Below, piece by piece: positions 1 to 8,042 of a DNA stretch of 34,899 nucleotides (positions are counted from its first letter, which is position 1; the number at the start of each line of letters is the position of its first letter). This stretch comes from a virus. The notes beneath the pieces are model-generated. The model searched no databases. It was not told the DNA's origin and was given only the letters and a program-made list of their open reading frames with translations. The position numbers and the translations under genes are program-made. The DNA lies in IMG/VR virus record IMGVR_UViG_3300009497_000018, positions 1 through 34,899 of that record, one strand, 5' to 3'.

Positions 1-123
1 AACTCGCTTGGTAAAAATAAATTTCACAATCACAATCACAAAATAAAAAACAACCACAAAATGAAAACTCAAGGATTAAAAACTCAAACACAAATCAAGA
101 TTAACGGAAAAAACTTTGCGACC
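1..123. repeat. Terminal direct repeat, left copy (contig closure)
   Basis: The first 123 bases are identical to bases 34777-34899. Such an exact end overlap is what an assembler leaves when it reads through a circular or circularly permuted genome. Bases 1-14 are the 3' end, with TAA stop, of the gene that starts at 34569, so a gene is intact across the junction. This favours circular closure over true terminal repeats, although a short real terminal redundancy cannot be excluded. The unique genome length is 34,776 bp. Confidence 0.93.
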
Positions 124-285
124 GAAAAACGGGCGATCAAAGCAATCGAAAAAATAAATCAGTTGCCCGATACTAATCTCAGATTTTTTATTCATCACAA
201 TCCCGAAACGAATCGTTTCCATCCTGTTCTCGTAGGTGCGGTAAACCTCGATTACATACACGATGGTTTCATGGTAATCGCTTAA
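61..285 (+). CDS. Small basic protein of unknown function, early operon
   Basis: Encodes 74 residues that I do not recognise. The protein is basic at its N-terminal half (many Lys and Gln) and ends in a hydrophobic stretch, with no cysteines, membrane segment or enzymatic motif. Its start is set by the leader ACAACCACAAA directly upstream (about 50-60), the same non-Shine-Dalgarno leader found before most genes of this operon. It is the second gene after the promoter at 34482-34510, once the circle is closed, and its first 63 bases are repeated at the right end of the window. Position and size suggest an early phage protein acting on the host, which is inference only. Confidence 0.7.
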   Translation: MKTQGLKTQTQIKINGKNFATEKRAIKAIEKINQLPDTNLRFFIHHNPETNRFHPVLVGAVNLDYIHDGFMVIA

Positions 286-320
286 TAAATTCTCAATCAC
301 AAAATAAAAACAACCACAAA

Positions 321-629
321 ATGAAAAACCTAAAAATAATTAAAAAATCCTCACTCGAGGAAAATGTTTCCCAACGCACGATCACATATTCGATCATGGT
401 GATTTCCCGAACACAGGCTTTGACCGAGGAAAGAAATTCGCTCGAAACAAATTGCCAATCCGATGCGGATCGATTTCGAATCCTTGCAATCGAAAAAGAA
501 ATAAAAAATATTTCCGATGTGCTTTTAATTTCGAATTGCTCAACCAATATTGAACCCGTCGAACTTGTAGGAGGAATCGAGGATTACGAAACTGCCTACT
601 CCATGATGCATCGATTAAAAAATTCTTAA
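321..629 (+). CDS. Hypothetical protein, early operon
   Basis: Encodes 102 residues with no recognised domain. The composition is charged and helical; residues 30-60 look like an amphipathic helix pair. The ATG at 321 follows CAACCACAAA, a near copy of the leader before the gene at 61, and no purine-rich Shine-Dalgarno is present. It lies 35 bases after the previous gene and 33 before the next, so all are probably one transcript. No function can be assigned. Confidence 0.7.
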   Translation: MKNLKIIKKSSLEENVSQRTITYSIMVISRTQALTEERNSLETNCQSDADRFRILAIEKEIKNISDVLLISNCSTNIEPVELVGGIEDYETAYSMMHRLKNS

Positions 630-662
630 TAAATCTCAATCACAAATCAAAACAACCACAAT

Positions 663-1076
663 ATGAAAATAAAAATAATCGCACTCATTTCCACACTCCA
701 AAAAGTTGCCCACAATGTTGGGGTCGATCAAACCGATTTGACCCAAGAAATTATTTCGATCTCAAAACTGAGTTCAATAAATGATGTAAAGGAATTACAG
801 GTCGCGTCCCTCGCCCTACAAAATACCTTAATCGATAAAAAATTAATTGAACGAGTTATTTCCGAACTTGAATATTATGCTCAATGCGACACCAAGTCGT
901 TGCGATCGTTGCGACGAACCATGGTGAAAACCATCGAGGGTTATATAAACCTCTCGCGAACCGACCGACCTCATTCCTACTCTGACTCAATCGAAATCGA
1001 ATGCCGACAAACCTCATTACTCATAAACGATCTTGTTCTTGAGAATTTGGGAACACAAAACAAGGAGGGTAAATAA
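663..1076 (+). CDS. Hypothetical helical protein, early operon
   Basis: Encodes 137 residues, largely predicted helix, with no recognised motif. The start at 663 is preceded by AACAACCACAAT, the operon's usual leader. The gene ends one base before the ATG at 1078 and contains near its 3' end the only strong Shine-Dalgarno of this block (AAGGAGGG, about 1062-1069), which serves the next gene. Coding is supported by the leader, the full-length open frame and tight packing with its neighbours. Function is unknown. Confidence 0.7.
   Translation: MKIKIIALISTLQKVAHNVGVDQTDLTQEIISISKLSSINDVKELQVASLALQNTLIDKKLIERVISELEYYAQCDTKSLRSLRRTMVKTIEGYINLSRTDRPHSYSDSIEIECRQTSLLINDLVLENLGTQNKEGK
1062..1069 (+). 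promoter_or_regulatory. Shine-Dalgarno AAGGAGGG for the gene at 1078
   Basis: AAGGAGGG lies eight bases before the ATG at 1078, inside the end of the preceding gene. It is exceptional here, since neighbouring genes use the ACAACCAC leader without an SD. It fixes the start at 1078 rather than at the upstream in-frame ATG at 1033, and shows the phage can use SD initiation when genes abut. Confidence 0.7.
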
Positions 1077-1077
1077 T

Positions 1078-1320
1078 ATGGAAACACAAAACCTCACCCA
1101 AACTCGTACAGGTTGGAAATTATATCGGGCAAGCAAAGCTCGTTCTGATATCGATGAAGGCCCAATGATCGATTGGTTTTATTCGACAGGGACGCAAACG
1201 ATTCCTAAGGCCAAGAGGATACTTAAAAAACACAGGGATTACATGTTCGGGAACTTCATTTTAATCGACGAAGAAAACGGACAGGTAATCTCATTTCATT
1301 ATTGCCCAAGAAATTTCTAA
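1078..1320 (+). CDS. Hypothetical 80-residue protein, early operon
   Basis: Encodes 80 residues starting METQNLTQ. The frame is open back to 1033, but the Shine-Dalgarno at 1062-1069 and the end of the previous gene at 1076 place the start at 1078. The middle contains a basic helix (AKRILKKHRDY) and the end has a single Cys, with no recognised domain. It may be a small DNA- or protein-binding early product. That is a guess from charge only. Confidence 0.65.
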   Translation: METQNLTQTRTGWKLYRASKARSDIDEGPMIDWFYSTGTQTIPKAKRILKKHRDYMFGNFILIDEENGQVISFHYCPRNF

Positions 1321-1348
1321 TCAACAATCACAAATAAAAAACAACCAC

Positions 1349-1783
1349 ATGAAAACACCAACACAAAGAAATATACTTTTGCTTGAAGAACGCAACGCGT
1401 GCATGCAAACAATAACAACCGCCACGAAAAAATTAATTCACGCTCAACAAAGTGCTTTATTGCACATTGTATCCGAGGATGAACTTACGGGTTATTTCCG
1501 CGATTCAATATTCCACTCGGAAACAATTGCTTATCATTCTCAAAAAATTAAAAAAATAAATATTGATCTTGAACTAATTCATCAGGCTCAACTCGCACAA
1601 AACCGATACATAAATCGAGATGACACAGGTCGATATACCGAACGAGATCACGAATGGTATCTCAACGAGGTTAGTCGCTTGATCGAGGCACGCCAACCTC
1701 GCCAATGCGTTGCTCTCGAACTCATACATTTTGCGGGGTGCGTCGTAAACGAAACTCGTAACCTCACAAAATTACCACTATGA
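1349..1783 (+). CDS. Hypothetical protein, early operon
   Basis: Encodes 144 residues, mostly helical, with no recognised motif. The ATG at 1349 follows ACAACCAC immediately, with no spacer. The last codons overlap the next gene (ATGA at 1780-1783), so translation of the two is probably coupled. Cysteines are few and scattered, and there is no signal peptide or membrane segment. Function is unknown. Confidence 0.7.
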   Translation: MKTPTQRNILLLEERNACMQTITTATKKLIHAQQSALLHIVSEDELTGYFRDSIFHSETIAYHSQKIKKINIDLELIHQAQLAQNRYINRDDTGRYTERDHEWYLNEVSRLIEARQPRQCVALELIHFAGCVVNETRNLTKLPL

Positions 1784-2118
1784 GTTCGAATACAGGACCC
1801 AACCTACTGCATCAGAAAACTCGATGGAGAAAGGAACGCGAAGCTTTGAGGTGTCGAATATTTACCTTCGATAAAGCGATGGCGAGGCTGACCCCTCAAG
1901 CGTTTCTTAAGGATTCGAATATATATAATTATATAACTGACCCACAATCGATCCTAGGCGATCTCCTAGGGGATTCAAGTAATTGGTATGCACAGGAGTA
2001 TAATGGGACGCGACACAAATATTCCGAACAGGAAATGCTCGATACATGGGACATGATTCTCATACATAAAAATAAAAACCAAATCCAACAGGATAAAAAA
2101 AATACAACCACGATATGA
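1780..2118 (+). CDS. Hypothetical protein, early operon
   Basis: Encodes 112 residues with a basic N-terminal half and an acidic middle; no known domain. It starts in an ATGA overlap with the previous stop, preceded by ACCACT, a partial leader. Bases 1958-1982 contain two near copies of TCCTAGGCGATC encoding an Ile-Leu-Gly-Asp / Leu-Leu-Gly-Asp repeat. The 3' end overlaps the next start by four bases and itself contains that gene's ACAACCAC leader. Confidence 0.65.
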   Translation: MSSNTGPNLLHQKTRWRKEREALRCRIFTFDKAMARLTPQAFLKDSNIYNYITDPQSILGDLLGDSSNWYAQEYNGTRHKYSEQEMLDTWDMILIHKNKNQIQQDKKNTTTI

Positions 2119-2594
2119 AAATAACACAAAACCTACTCACTGCATTAATTAAAATATGCGACAAAGCATTAAGCAATCTTGCCGACCAAAGAATCTCGGA
2201 GGTAAATAATTATAAGAAATATATTGCAAATATTCTCGACGATGCCGAAAAGCATTCTGTATCGCCCAATCGATGCAAAGATTACTCAGAAGTTTTGAGT
2301 CGAATCGGGGACACTTGTAATCGAGAAGAAATTGTGCGACGGGCTCGAATAATATTCCTTAATCATCCACTTGACCGCGAGGAAGATTCTTCATTGCTTA
2401 TCGAAATGATCACATCGGGTATCGCACTCAATGGGAATAGGGATGATAGGGATTTATTTCAAGATACCTTGAGGTTTATATGCGACTTGAATAGGGAAAT
2501 AAATAACCACGAATTTCACATGAAACGAAAAGAGGAAAAGTTAAACTCATTCGTGCAATCCGATCTCAGTAAAACACAAGTAAAACTCTCATAA
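2115..2594 (+). CDS. Hypothetical helical protein, early operon
   Basis: Encodes 159 residues, predicted mostly helical and strongly charged, with a Lys-rich C-terminus. No domain is recognised. The leader ACAACCAC (2104-2111) lies in the 3' end of the previous gene and the start ATG is within a four-base overlap. Arg codons here are mostly CGA, as in the whole left operon, whereas the structural genes use AGA more, so the two halves differ in codon habit. Confidence 0.68.
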   Translation: MKITQNLLTALIKICDKALSNLADQRISEVNNYKKYIANILDDAEKHSVSPNRCKDYSEVLSRIGDTCNREEIVRRARIIFLNHPLDREEDSSLLIEMITSGIALNGNRDDRDLFQDTLRFICDLNREINNHEFHMKRKEEKLNSFVQSDLSKTQVKLS

Positions 2595-2612
2595 ACAACA
2601 ACCATAAATAAA

Positions 2613-3521
2613 ATGACAGATAAAAATAACCAACCACAAGATTCGAAACAAACTTCCTCCGCGGTAATTATCCGCTTGCGATGGAGTTTTATGTCGGGTC
2701 ACAAATCGAATAAAGAAGGAGCATTGGAACTCGCAAAGCTCAAGGACGCGGACGAGGATTCAGTTCGTTCATCAAATCGAATAATACAACCATCGGTTCT
2801 TCGCCCACTCAGAAGAATTAAATCTGCTACTAATAAATATATAAACTCAATCACGCACCCATGGGATGATAATGGCGGGAGATTACTGCCCGCGAAAAAA
2901 GTTACTGAGTATCTTAAATACTTTTCCGAACAAAAAGAAAAGTTCGACACAGAGAAAAGTTTACTCCGAGATCAGTATGATGCAATTATACTTGATGCCC
3001 AAAATCGATTAAAGGAAATGTTCAAACCCGAAGAGTTTCCTCTCGTCGATGAATGGCTTGATAAATACGGGGTGCGATCCGAAATGGAAACGATCTCCGA
3101 TTCCGACACTCGTATCGATAACCTAGACTCAAAGGTGATGCGTGACATACAGGAACAAGTTGAGCAAAATGTTACCCATCGGCTGAATGAGGCAAACCGA
3201 AATAATTATTTCAGAATAATTAAAGCGATCGAGAAACTAATCGACCGATTGTCTGCAATGGAATCGGGTGACGCGGAAAGATTCCGAACATCGACATACG
3301 ACGCGGTCACTACGATATTAAACTCAGCCCACGCTCTAAACTTCGCAGAGGATAAAGTGCTGACCGAACTCATAAATAAAACACAAGCCACATTTAATGA
3401 AACTTGTGCATCGCTTAAAGAACTCAAGGAAAACTCAGGGGAATCGAATCCGAAACGAGCCAAGGCTTGCAAGGCGCTCAAATCTCGCGTTGCCGATCTG
3501 ATGACAAACCTCCCTTCATAA
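2613..3521 (+). CDS. Helical protein upstream of the VWA/MoxR pair
   Basis: Encodes 302 residues. The N-terminal 25 are polar and likely disordered. The rest is long charged helices, with probable coiled coil around residues 105-140 and 180-215, and a basic C-terminus. I do not recognise it with certainty. Its place directly before a VWA metallopeptidase-like gene and a MoxR ATPase fits the three-gene arrangement seen in other phages, where a similar-sized helical protein (for example of the DUF3150 type) accompanies the pair; that assignment is inference. The start follows an ACAACCATAAATAAA leader (2598-2612). It may be the substrate-binding or structural partner of the complex. Confidence 0.72.
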   Translation: MTDKNNQPQDSKQTSSAVIIRLRWSFMSGHKSNKEGALELAKLKDADEDSVRSSNRIIQPSVLRPLRRIKSATNKYINSITHPWDDNGGRLLPAKKVTEYLKYFSEQKEKFDTEKSLLRDQYDAIILDAQNRLKEMFKPEEFPLVDEWLDKYGVRSEMETISDSDTRIDNLDSKVMRDIQEQVEQNVTHRLNEANRNNYFRIIKAIEKLIDRLSAMESGDAERFRTSTYDAVTTILNSAHALNFAEDKVLTELINKTQATFNETCASLKELKENSGESNPKRAKACKALKSRVADLMTNLPS

Positions 3522-3584
3522 TATAATAAACCCAACGACCCCTCTCGTCACGAAGGCGGGGGGGGGTAAAAAGGAAACAACCAC

Positions 3585-4862
3585 ATGATACAAGATATAA
3601 AAAACCAAATTGGGAAATTAATATTCCTTGAGCCATTCTTTGCTTCGATTGCATTAGGATTAAAAGTCGAAATCGATCCCGACCCGAATGCCACCGCGTG
3701 GGTGATGGGCGATAAAATGGGATTCGGAATTAATTTTTGGAAATCACTCAACCCAAAACAAAAAAGAACTTTGATCTGCCACGAAGTAATGCACAAAGCA
3801 TTGTTGCACGATTTAAGAATCCCACGACTTGCTCGCGACGGGAACTTTGATATTTGGAATCGGGCTTGTGATTATGCAATCAATCAACATCTGCTTGACC
3901 CGACACGATTTGAGTTTCCACCCAACGGGCAAACCGACAGGGAAAACCTCAATCGATTTAAAAATAAATCCGCGGAACAAATATTCTCAATATTAATAGA
4001 GGAAGCAAAAGACGAGGACGAGGATGATAAACAGAACGAGGACGACCCTAATCATAATACAGACGAACCCGATACAGGCGAAAGCTCGTCGGAGGGCGAG
4101 GGTTCGGGGGATGATACGGGCGATAACCCCGATACAGGCGATCAAACGACTGAGTCGCAAGTAGGGGAATGGGGCGAGGTTCGACCTTGTGATGAAAATA
4201 AAGATACCGAGGAGGAAATCGCTCAAAGGAAACGCGAGGTTCGACAGGCGATGCTCAATGCTCAACAATCGGGATCAATGCCCGCGGGAATTGAACAGGA
4301 CATTCTCGAAAAGGTAATGAAACCTTCTCTACCTTGGGAACAAATCCTAGAGAACGCAATGGGTCAAATTGCCCCAATTGATTTCTCATTCCAATCACCC
4401 AAACAAATAAATAATATCTTGCTTCCCCGATTCATGTCCGAATCGATTGGTCGCATTGTTATAATATTAGATGCTTCGGGATCGATGACACCTCCCCACA
4501 TGGAGAAGGCTATTGCGGAAACAAGAAACGCGACCCGTGTTTTTGAGGATGCGGGAATGGATCAAACATTTGCTTTGATATATGCTGACACAATTGTTCA
4601 ATCATGCTCAGAGCTTTTGCCCGACGACCCAATACCGAAACCAAAAGGCGGGGGGGGGACTTGTTTTACTTCCGCTTTTAACTTTGTCGATAAAATGGAA
4701 GACGAACCTCTCGCGGTCATTGTTATCACCGATGGGTTTGTCAATGTTCCGAATACATGCAAATACGATACTATATTTCTTATAACTCCAAACGGGTCAC
4801 CTCGATTCACGAATGAACCCAATTGGAAATCAACTGACCTCATCATACGGATGAGCAACTAA
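3585..4862 (+). CDS. VWA domain protein with N-terminal zinc-metallopeptidase-like domain (DUF2201 type)
   Basis: Encodes 425 residues. The N-terminal domain has a zinc-protease HExxH at residues 66-70 (CHEVMH) followed by NRACDYAINQ near 92-101, which probably supplies the third ligand. Residues about 145-215 are a very acidic low-complexity linker. The C-terminal von Willebrand A domain begins near 288 and has the metal-binding DxSxS at 296-300 (DASGS), a GGGGT loop near 355-360 and ITDG near 382-385. This order matches the DUF2201 family. Such proteins work with the MoxR-type ATPase encoded 32 bases downstream, where the ATPase probably remodels clients held by the VWA partner. The target in phage is unknown. 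A nine-G run (4650-4658) lies in the VWA loop codons. The start follows AAACAACCAC. Confidence 0.85.
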   Translation: MIQDIKNQIGKLIFLEPFFASIALGLKVEIDPDPNATAWVMGDKMGFGINFWKSLNPKQKRTLICHEVMHKALLHDLRIPRLARDGNFDIWNRACDYAINQHLLDPTRFEFPPNGQTDRENLNRFKNKSAEQIFSILIEEAKDEDEDDKQNEDDPNHNTDEPDTGESSSEGEGSGDDTGDNPDTGDQTTESQVGEWGEVRPCDENKDTEEEIAQRKREVRQAMLNAQQSGSMPAGIEQDILEKVMKPSLPWEQILENAMGQIAPIDFSFQSPKQINNILLPRFMSESIGRIVIILDASGSMTPPHMEKAIAETRNATRVFEDAGMDQTFALIYADTIVQSCSELLPDDPIPKPKGGGGTCFTSAFNFVDKMEDEPLAVIVITDGFVNVPNTCKYDTIFLITPNGSPRFTNEPNWKSTDLIIRMSN

Positions 4863-4863
4863 A

Positions 4864-4894
4864 AACAACCATAAATAAAACAACCATAAATAAA
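4864..4894 (+). promoter_or_regulatory. Duplicated translation leader before the MoxR gene
   Basis: The short gap holds two tandem 16-base copies of ACAACCATAAATAAAA, the second ending at the ATG of 4895. There is no Shine-Dalgarno. The duplication of this otherwise single leader supports it being a functional unit, probably for translation initiation. Confidence 0.6.
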
Positions 4895-5926
4895 ATGATC
4901 ATAAATAATTATATTCCCCAAGCAAAAGTATTGCTCGAAAATAAATTCCAATTCCTTACGCTTGGTGCTCCAGGATTAGGCAAAACAGAAATAATAAAGC
5001 AACTTGCTCGCGACCTCGACTACGATCTCGTAATTATGCATCCTGTTGTATTCGATCCGACTGACCTAAAGGGCGTTCCCGCGGTCGTGGTAACCGATAA
5101 ACAAACACGGGCAGAGTTTCTACCGACCGCCCAACTCAGAAAGTTACTTGAGGCTGATCGCCCAACGATTTGTTTCCTTGATGATATAGGGCAATGCTCA
5201 AAAGGTGTACAGGCGGCTTTGATGCAATTGATTATGGCGAGGGAAGTAAATGGGCACAAAATATCCGATCATGTGGTATTTACTGCGGCATCAAATCGAA
5301 AACAAGATCGGGCGGGGGTACAAGGAATGCTTACCCCACTAATTTCTCGATTTAAAACTCGATTAAAACTTTCGCCCGACTTGGATTCTTGGCTCGATTG
5401 GGCTTATGAAAATGAGATTGCTCCCGAGGTTATTGCCTTTGTGAAATGGAAACCCGATATGCTCCACTCGTTTGATCCCGATTACATGGATTCAGATGGG
5501 GAAACAATGTCCAACCAACCTTGCCCGAGAACTATCGAGGCAGTTTCCGATTTATTTAAGGTCGGTTTAAGGTCGCACGAAATTATGGAAGGTGCAATCG
5601 GGGAGGCATTTGCAACAGAGTTTTTAAGCTTTATTCAAATGATTGAGCAACTTGGAGACTTTCCGAGACGCATAGCCCAAGGAAAAAACCCATCCATGTC
5701 AGAATTAAACAATACTAGCCCAAGTATTATGTATGCTTTGACTCAATGTTTGACAGGGATGAGCAAAACGAGTTTTGTGAACATTGCCAAATGGGTTCAA
5801 CGCAATATGAGTTCGGAGTATCAAGCAAAGTACATTACGGAAATCGAAAAAAGGTTTCCCGAATGCACAGAGATGGATGGGTATGCCGACCTCGCAATCA
5901 TCGCGAACGGAATAATAAATTCTTAA
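4895..5926 (+). CDS. MoxR-type AAA+ ATPase
   Basis: Encodes 343 residues of a MoxR/CbbQ-like AAA+ ATPase. Walker A is GAPGLGKT at 24-31, Walker B CFLDDIG at 93-99, sensor 1 TAASN at 130-134 and the arginine-finger segment SRF at 151-153. Length and motif order are normal for the family. MoxR ATPases use ATP hydrolysis to act as chaperones for partners with VWA domains; the partner here is the gene just upstream. The Pro-Gly of Walker A (4970-4974, CCAGG) is one of only four CYGG/CCRG-type sites in the genome. The gene is the last of its operon and is followed by a strong terminator. Confidence 0.88.
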   Translation: MIINNYIPQAKVLLENKFQFLTLGAPGLGKTEIIKQLARDLDYDLVIMHPVVFDPTDLKGVPAVVVTDKQTRAEFLPTAQLRKLLEADRPTICFLDDIGQCSKGVQAALMQLIMAREVNGHKISDHVVFTAASNRKQDRAGVQGMLTPLISRFKTRLKLSPDLDSWLDWAYENEIAPEVIAFVKWKPDMLHSFDPDYMDSDGETMSNQPCPRTIEAVSDLFKVGLRSHEIMEGAIGEAFATEFLSFIQMIEQLGDFPRRIAQGKNPSMSELNNTSPSIMYALTQCLTGMSKTSFVNIAKWVQRNMSSEYQAKYITEIEKRFPECTEMDGYADLAIIANGIINS

Positions 5927-5951
5927 TTTCTCGATCGAAGGAAAAAAAACT

Positions 5952-5996
5952 GAAGGGGGTAGGGTCGTGGTTGTCCCTGCTCCCTTCTTTATTTTT
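5952..5996 (+). terminator. Rho-independent terminator of the early operon
   Basis: A 13-bp stem pairs GAAGGGGGTAGGG (5952-5964) with CCCTGCTCCCTTC (5975-5987), including two G-U pairs, around a ten-base loop. The T-rich tract TTTATTTTT (5988-5996) follows. It ends the block from 34569 through 5926 and sits just before the gene at 6002. Confidence 0.85.
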
Positions 5997-6001
5997 AAGA
6001 A

Positions 6002-6727
6002 ATGAAAAAAGAAACTGAAGTCACTCGATTAAAAAATAATGTTCCGAAATATTTACTGAGCAATTTTTGGCACTATATTATGGGTGTCTATTTCCCGTCG
6101 CTCATGCGTATGAAACCCCTAGGTGTATATATTATATCGGATTTCGGGCAAAATGAACTTCTGAATACGCATAAGGGCGTGTATCGGGTCATTTCTGATC
6201 AAAGTATCAAGTATAATTACAATTTCACGCTTCAAAGACATGATTTCCCGAATTGTTCGGGGGCGAAAGAATCTGAGATCGATAGGTTCGCGGATCGTTT
6301 CAGAATACAACATCAATTATATACTCCAAAGAAAACCCAAACAGGATTACTCGTACTCGATTCCCATGAGGATTCCCGATTCAAATCTCCATTCCCACAT
6401 GAGCATGAAGCAAATAAAAGCCTGTTTGATCTTTCAGAGGAATTAAGAAAATCGGAAGAGGTTGAGCATATAAGGACAAAGAATTATTTGATAACTGAAT
6501 TATGTGAAAAGGTTTCTTCCGCACGAAAGATTTTATCCCAAACAAATTCCTTACTCACTTTTTATCCTTTTGCATTACCCAAAACAACATGGGTGGACTT
6601 TTCCGACAACAGGAAGTTACTAAAATACTTTAGGCAGTTTGCTTACATAAACCAAAGGCGAGTGAGAAGGAAAGAAATAATAAGTTCCTTGCCAACAATC
6701 GAAGAAATAACTGATAGGTTTCGATAG
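6002..6727 (+). CDS. Protein of unknown function between the early operon and the packaging region
   Basis: Encodes 241 residues with no recognised domain. It has a lysine-rich N-terminus, an aromatic-rich segment at about 20-45 and a basic C-terminus with probable helix-forming repeats. No signal peptide or clear membrane helix is present. The ATG sits six bases after the terminator T-tract and has neither the ACAACCAC leader nor a clear Shine-Dalgarno, so it may depend on read-through or its own weak promoter. It is followed by the 10-bp repeat array. A role in replication or packaging is possible from location alone. Confidence 0.65.
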   Translation: MKKETEVTRLKNNVPKYLLSNFWHYIMGVYFPSLMRMKPLGVYIISDFGQNELLNTHKGVYRVISDQSIKYNYNFTLQRHDFPNCSGAKESEIDRFADRFRIQHQLYTPKKTQTGLLVLDSHEDSRFKSPFPHEHEANKSLFDLSEELRKSEEVEHIRTKNYLITELCEKVSSARKILSQTNSLLTFYPFALPKTTWVDFSDNRKLLKYFRQFAYINQRRVRRKEIISSLPTIEEITDRFR

Positions 6728-6730
6728 GTT

Positions 6731-6880
6731 ACTCGTACAGATACGAATAGATACGAATAGATACGAATAGATGCTAACGGATCAACGCAGATGCAAGTAG
6801 ATCAACGCAGATGCTAACAGATGCTAACAGATCAACGCAGATCAACGCAGATCAACGCAGAATAAAACAGATCAACGCAG
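6731..6880. repeat. Array of about fifteen 10-bp units in perfect phase
   Basis: From 6741 to 6880 the sequence is fourteen consecutive 10-base units with no indel, plus a degenerate unit at 6731-6740. Types are ATACGAATAG (three, 6741-6770), ATGCTAACRG (three, at 6771, 6811, 6821), ATCAACGCAG (six, at 6781, 6801, 6831, 6841, 6851, 6871), ATGCAAGTAG (6791) and AATAAAACAG (6861). Nearly all units end in AG and begin AT, so the shared core is AGAT every ten bases, close to one helical turn. It lies upstream of the small terminase, where lambda has cosB, so it may be the terminase-binding site. An origin of the iteron type is the main alternative. Confidence 0.9.
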
Positions 6881-7134
6881 ATTTGATTATAGTTTTTGAC
6901 TCTGACCTCAGTAGGAAGTAAATATCGTTGTATCACAATCACATACAGACAGAACAAAACAGGCTTAAAGAAATTTGAGCATCGTGCAATCCAACTCAAA
7001 AAGCTTCTCGGGCTCGCAGTTCTAACCCCCCCCACCCATAAATTCCTTCGATCTGACAGCGACGCAGACCCCTCCCGACCCCGTTGTTTTTATAGATTCT
7101 TTGGGCTGAAGTTCCTGTGTACACTCAACCGCCT
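6881..7134. other. Non-coding region between the repeat array and the small terminase
   Basis: About 250 bases without a convincing gene. A short AT-rich block (6881-6897) follows the array, then mixed sequence, an eight-C run (7026-7033) and a pyrimidine-rich stretch near 7066-7083. One open frame covers the region, but it has an implausible start and runs into the terminase gene. I see no clear terminator or sigma70 consensus promoter. By analogy with lambda-type phages the cohesive-end or packaging-initiation site could be here. Confidence 0.5.
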
Positions 7135-7752
7135 ATGCTAAAAAAAGAACAGGCTCAAAAAATCCTTGAGGGGAACATCAAGAACATTGTCCGCAAAGTC
7201 ACTGAGGGTAAACCACTTACGCCTAGCGAACTCAAGCACATCGGGACTTACGCGGGCGAGCATCAGCAAGCAAAGTCAATTGTCGAACTGTCAAACACAT
7301 TGGGAGTAAGTAGACAATCAATATACAATTGGCAAAAGGCTACAGACGCACCCAAGTCACTAAACATCGCAGAGTGGCACGCATTTATTGAACAGAAGGA
7401 ATCGACTACTGATAAAGGGTCGGGTCGTGTAGCAGTCGGGGGTCGCCATTGGACTGCACAGGAGATTATAGATTTGAAAGCAATGGAGACACAGGAAAAG
7501 CATAAGCGACAAATAGCAGAGCGTAAACTGAGAGAGATAGAGCTTAAGAAAATAGAGGAGAATTGGGTCCCTATATCTGAAGCTCACAGAGTGATCTCAC
7601 TTGTTACAGGAACAATGCACAGACTATTAGAAAACTTCCCAAAAAGATATGCTTCAAAGCTCGATCCAAAAAATGCTGAAGCAGTTGAGTCCGATCTCAG
7701 AGAATGTGTAAATGAGACATTAAGCCAACTTCAAGTCGAGGTGAGAAAATGA
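7135..7752 (+). CDS. Small terminase subunit (Nu1-like, helix-turn-helix)
   Basis: Encodes 205 residues. A helix-turn-helix typical of small terminases and Nu1-like proteins lies at about 50-70 (SNTLGVSRQSIYNWQKATDA). A long charged helix at 115-145 and a C-terminal region (LVTGTMHRLLENFPKRYASKL) match the DUF1441/Nu1 style. It should recognise the packaging site and load the large subunit. The ATG at 7135 is preceded by ACTCAACCGCCT, resembling the leader, and is preferred to the in-frame GTG at 7117. It overlaps the next gene by four bases. The 10-bp array upstream is its likely target, by inference. Confidence 0.78.
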   Translation: MLKKEQAQKILEGNIKNIVRKVTEGKPLTPSELKHIGTYAGEHQQAKSIVELSNTLGVSRQSIYNWQKATDAPKSLNIAEWHAFIEQKESTTDKGSGRVAVGGRHWTAQEIIDLKAMETQEKHKRQIAERKLREIELKKIEENWVPISEAHRVISLVTGTMHRLLENFPKRYASKLDPKNAEAVESDLRECVNETLSQLQVEVRK

Positions 7753-8042
7753 TAGATGATATAAAAGAAGTGATAAGCCTCGCAGTGGATTTGTGTTCTA
7801 CTCCCGAGGTATATGATTCCACGATTGCTAGAGACCTCGTAAACCTCGCGTTAGAAGTAGACGACTTCGATCAAGATGAACTTTTGGATTTGCGAGTATT
7901 GGTTAGGCAATATTGGAATGTAGAAACAAAATTATCTTCAAGATGGAATAAAGAAGAATTACTAAACCTTGCATTGGTAACTTCAAGCAATCCTCTCATT
8001 AAGGAAAAAATACTAACATCAATGAAGATCGAGCCGACATGA
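7749..8042 (+). CDS. Small acidic protein between terminase genes
   Basis: Encodes 97 residues, very acidic and leucine-rich, predicted all-helical, without a recognised domain. It starts in an ATGA overlap with the small terminase gene and ends overlapping the next start by four bases, so it is translated as part of the packaging operon. A packaging accessory role is plausible from position only. Confidence 0.7.
   Translation: MIDDIKEVISLAVDLCSTPEVYDSTIARDLVNLALEVDDFDQDELLDLRVLVRQYWNVETKLSSRWNKEELLNLALVTSSNPLIKEKILTSMKIEPT

Noticed and set aside
1-123. True direct terminal repeats of a linear virion genome
   Set aside because: The short exact overlap restores an intact gene across the junction, as expected for circular closure; no separate evidence of defined ends.
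6731-6880. CRISPR-like array
   Set aside because: Units are 10 bp, contiguous and without unique spacers, and no cas genes are present.
6896-7141. Open frame of 81 codons on + between the repeat array and the terminase
   Set aside because: It needs a TTG start, lacks the usual leader or SD, has an unlikely composition and runs into the small-terminase start; treated as non-coding.
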